Shown here: positions 4,650 through 6,180 of the stretch, one piece after another
How positions within the stretch are numbered: position 1 is the stretch's first letter
Layout: each line of letters opens with the position of its first letter
DNA from: Betaproteobacteria bacterium
GTDB lineage: Bacteria > Pseudomonadota > Gammaproteobacteria > Burkholderiales > Burkholderiaceae_C
Direction of reading: 5' to 3'
Assembly (NCBI GenBank): GCA_947448675.1
Contig: CANFOR010000166.1
Span: 1 to 6,180 of the forward strand
DNA length: 6,180 bases
Notes under the pieces: model-generated
Seen by the model: only the letters and a program-made list of their open reading frames with translations
Databases searched by the model: none
Told to the model about the DNA's origin: nothing
Made by a program: the position numbers and the translations under genes

Positions 4650-5429
4650 TCAGGCAAGCCAAGATGGTTTGCGTTTTTGCAAGAAGGACTGTAGCCCCTC
4701 GCGGCCTTCGGCGCTGACGCGGATGTCGGCAATGCCTTGCACCGTGCGCGCAACCAAGTGCGGCTCAATCTCGCGTTCGGCCACGTCGTGCAGCAGCTGC
4801 TTGCAAATGCGCATGGCCTGTGGGCCCGCGCTTTGCAGGTGCTGCACCAGTTCGCCAACTTTGCTTTCGAGCTGGGCTGCGCCCACCACTTCATGCACAA
4901 AACCAATGCGCAGCGCCTCTTGCGCGCTAAAGCGCTCTGCCGTTAAAAAGTAGCGGTGGGCAGCGCGTGCGCCCATGGCGCGAACCACATAGGGGCTGAT
5001 GGTGGCGGGGATCAAACCGAGCTTGACCTCACTCAAGCAATACTGCGCGCTGTCGACAGATACGGCGATGTCGCAAGCCGCCACCAAGCCTATGCCACCG
5101 GCATACACATCGCCCTGAATAGCGGCCACGGTGGGCTTGGGGCAGGTGTAGATGGCGCGCAGCATCTCGGCCAATTGGGCAGCGTCGGCCTGGTTTTGCG
5201 CATGCGTGTACTCGGCCATGCTGCGCATCCAATGCAGGTCGGCACCGGCGCAGAAAGCGCTGCCTTGCGCGGCCAGCACGATGCAACGCACGTCGCTGCG
5301 CGCACCCAGCTCGGCGAAGGCCTGGGTCAGCTCGGAAATGGCTGCGCTGTTAAAGGCATTGCGCACTTCGGGGCGTTGGAGTGTGACGCGGGCTACTGAC
5401 CCCGTCACGGTGGTTTCGATGTGTGGCAT
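4650..5429 (-). CDS. liuC: Enoyl-CoA hydratase, probable 3-methylglutaconyl-CoA hydratase
   Basis: A crotonase-fold enzyme of 259 residues, expected to hydrate 3-methylglutaconyl-CoA to HMG-CoA in leucine degradation. Visible motifs are LQRPEVRNAFN (17-27); the first oxyanion-hole segment FCAGADLHWM (59-68); the second, GDVYAGGIGLVAACD (106-120); and CLSEVKLGLIPATISPYV (131-148), typical of the bacterial LiuC branch; plus the C-terminal EGREGLQSFLQKRKPSW (241-257). Against crotonase, the position of Glu164 is retained as Glu134, while the Glu144 position appears to be Gly114. The LiuC-like branch commonly has this pattern, so it is not necessarily a defect. AGGG lies 7 nt before the ATG, a reasonable ribosome site. 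It sits 17 nt after the acyl-CoA dehydrogenase stop. A related isohexenylglutaconyl-CoA hydratase (AtuE) role cannot be excluded, but the HMG-CoA lyase in the same operon favours leucine. Confidence 0.9.
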   Translation of the reverse strand: MPHIETTVTGSVARVTLQRPEVRNAFNSAAISELTQAFAELGARSDVRCIVLAAQGSAFCAGADLHWMRSMAEYTHAQNQADAAQLAEMLRAIYTCPKPTVAAIQGDVYAGGIGLVAACDIAVSVDSAQYCLSEVKLGLIPATISPYVVRAMGARAAHRYFLTAERFSAQEALRIGFVHEVVGAAQLESKVGELVQHLQSAGPQAMRICKQLLHDVAEREIEPHLVARTVQGIADIRVSAEGREGLQSFLQKRKPSWLA

Positions 5430-5436
5430 GGTGGAG

Positions 5437-5440
5437 CCCT
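5437..5440 (-). promoter_or_regulatory. Ribosome binding site of the hydratase gene
   Basis: AGGG on the coding strand is 7 nt upstream of the hydratase ATG, within the 17-nt gap after the acyl-CoA dehydrogenase stop. It is among the clearer Shine-Dalgarno candidates in the block and supports 5429 as the start. Confidence 0.5.
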
Positions 5441-5446
5441 ATGGAC

Positions 5447-6180
5447 TTAGTACCGCTTGGCAACTTCTTCTAGCATGACTTCGGTGGCACCGCCACCAAT
5501 GCCCAGCACGCGGGAGTCGCGCCACAGGCGTTCGATGGCGCATTCGCGCATATAGCCCATGCCGCCGTGGAACTGCTGGCAGGTTTGCAGCACTTCGTTG
5601 ACCAGTTCGCCGGTGAGCGCCTTGAGCATGGACACCTCTTGCACGATGTCGCGGCCTTGCGTGACGCTCCAGGCGCAGTGGTACATGAAGCTGCGCGCGG
5701 CGCGCACCTTGGCGTCGAGCATGGCGATGCGCTGGCGAATGGTCTGCTTGTCCCATAGCGTAGCGCCAAAGGCTTGGCGCTGGCGCACGTAGTCCAGCGT
5801 CATCTTTAGCGCTTGTTGGCAATGGCCTACCGCCATCGCGGCCAAGGCAATTCGCTCGGTTTGAAAGTTCTTCATCACCGAGTAAAAGCCTTTGTTCTCC
5901 TCACCCAGCAGGTTGGCTGCGGGGACGCGCACCTTGTCCAAAATAAGCTCAGCGGTGTCGGAAGACAGCCAACCCGACTTGTTGAGTGCGCGGCCCACGC
6001 TAAAGCCTGGCGTGCCTTTTTCCACAATGAACATGCTCATGGCGTGGCGCGCTGTGCCGGTTTTGGCGGCAATGAAATACAGATTGGCGTTGACACCATT
6101 GGTGATGAACATCTTGGTGCCGTTCAATACCCATTCATCACCTTCGCGCTTCGCCGAGGTGCGCATGCCTGCTACGTCTG
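5447..6180 (-). CDS. Acyl-CoA dehydrogenase, C-terminal part (5' end outside window)
   Basis: An FAD flavoenzyme forming a 2,3-trans double bond in an acyl-CoA. About 243 C-terminal residues are present. The reading frame continues through Asp-Val-Ala-Gly before the first internal Met at 6166, so that Met is not the true start; about 140 residues are probably missing. Counting from that Met, visible parts are NGTKMFITNG (15-24) of the beta domain, SSDTAELILDKVRVP (68-82), FQTERIALAAM (101-111), RQRQAFG (128-134) and FHGGMGYMRE (199-208). The Glu used by medium-chain enzymes near the C-terminus is replaced in IGGGATE (223-229). Glu104 in FQTER sits where long-chain and isovaleryl-CoA dehydrogenases carry the catalytic base. 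The sequence reads more like long-chain/citronellyl-CoA dehydrogenases than classical isovaleryl-CoA dehydrogenase, so the substrate is left open. It begins the visible operon. Confidence 0.93.
   Translation of the reverse strand, partial: DVAGMRTSAKREGDEWVLNGTKMFITNGVNANLYFIAAKTGTARHAMSMFIVEKGTPGFSVGRALNKSGWLSSDTAELILDKVRVPAANLLGEENKGFYSVMKNFQTERIALAAMAVGHCQQALKMTLDYVRQRQAFGATLWDKQTIRQRIAMLDAKVRAARSFMYHCAWSVTQGRDIVQEVSMLKALTGELVNEVLQTCQQFHGGMGYMRECAIERLWRDSRVLGIGGGATEVMLEEVAKRY

Noticed and set aside
1..6180. CRISPR array, transposase, integrase, tRNA, rRNA or defence genes
   Set aside because: No spaced direct repeats, recombinase motifs or RNA-gene sequence could be seen. The window is almost fully occupied by metabolic genes.

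Overview
The window is a compact bacterial gene block of seven genes, all on the minus strand, transcribed from the right edge (6180) towards the left. It looks like part of a leucine/isovalerate (Liu-type) catabolic operon from a GC-rich betaproteobacterium, most likely Comamonadaceae/Burkholderiales. The taxonomic guess rests on the gene content, the composition and short GCTA-N9-TAGC palindromes that I associate with that family from memory. It is an inference, not a demonstrated assignment.

Layout in transcription order: (1) the C-terminal part of an acyl-CoA dehydrogenase cut by the window edge (5447-6180); (2) an enoyl-CoA hydratase of the methylglutaconyl-CoA hydratase type, LiuC-like (4650-5429); (3) a multi-pass DUF4126 membrane protein (4001-4627); (4) the biotin-carrying alpha subunit of an acyl-CoA carboxylase, most likely methylcrotonyl-CoA carboxylase, LiuD (1967-3991); (5) hydroxymethylglutaryl-CoA lyase, LiuE (1041-1970); (6) a small DUF1289 four-cysteine protein (730-1014); (7) a DsbA-fold 2-hydroxychromene-2-carboxylate isomerase-like protein (65-733). 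The gaps are 17, 22, 9 and 26 nt, and there are two 4-nt ATGA overlaps (4/5 and 6/7), so one polycistronic mRNA with translational coupling is likely. No intergenic stretch exceeds 26 nt. At the left edge, a convergent plus-strand gene probably ends at 68, overlapping the last minus-strand gene by CTAA.

How the genes work together: an acyl-CoA dehydrogenase makes the 2,3-enoyl-CoA; the carboxylase (its beta/carboxyltransferase subunit is not in the window) makes 3-methylglutaconyl-CoA; the hydratase gives HMG-CoA; the lyase splits it to acetyl-CoA and acetoacetate. The DUF4126, DUF1289 and isomerase-like genes have no known step in this route and are the functional unknowns.

I see no mobile element gene, CRISPR array, RNA gene or defence system, and no clear new system. 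The most distinctive unexplained signal is a 17-nt semi-palindrome (GCTA-N9-TAGC) that occurs three times, each time in the same orientation and codon phase. One copy supplies the start codon of the DUF1289 gene and two lie near opposite ends of the carboxylase gene. Close to one of them is a roughly 110-nt AT-rich island and a strong hairpin inside the carboxylase linker.
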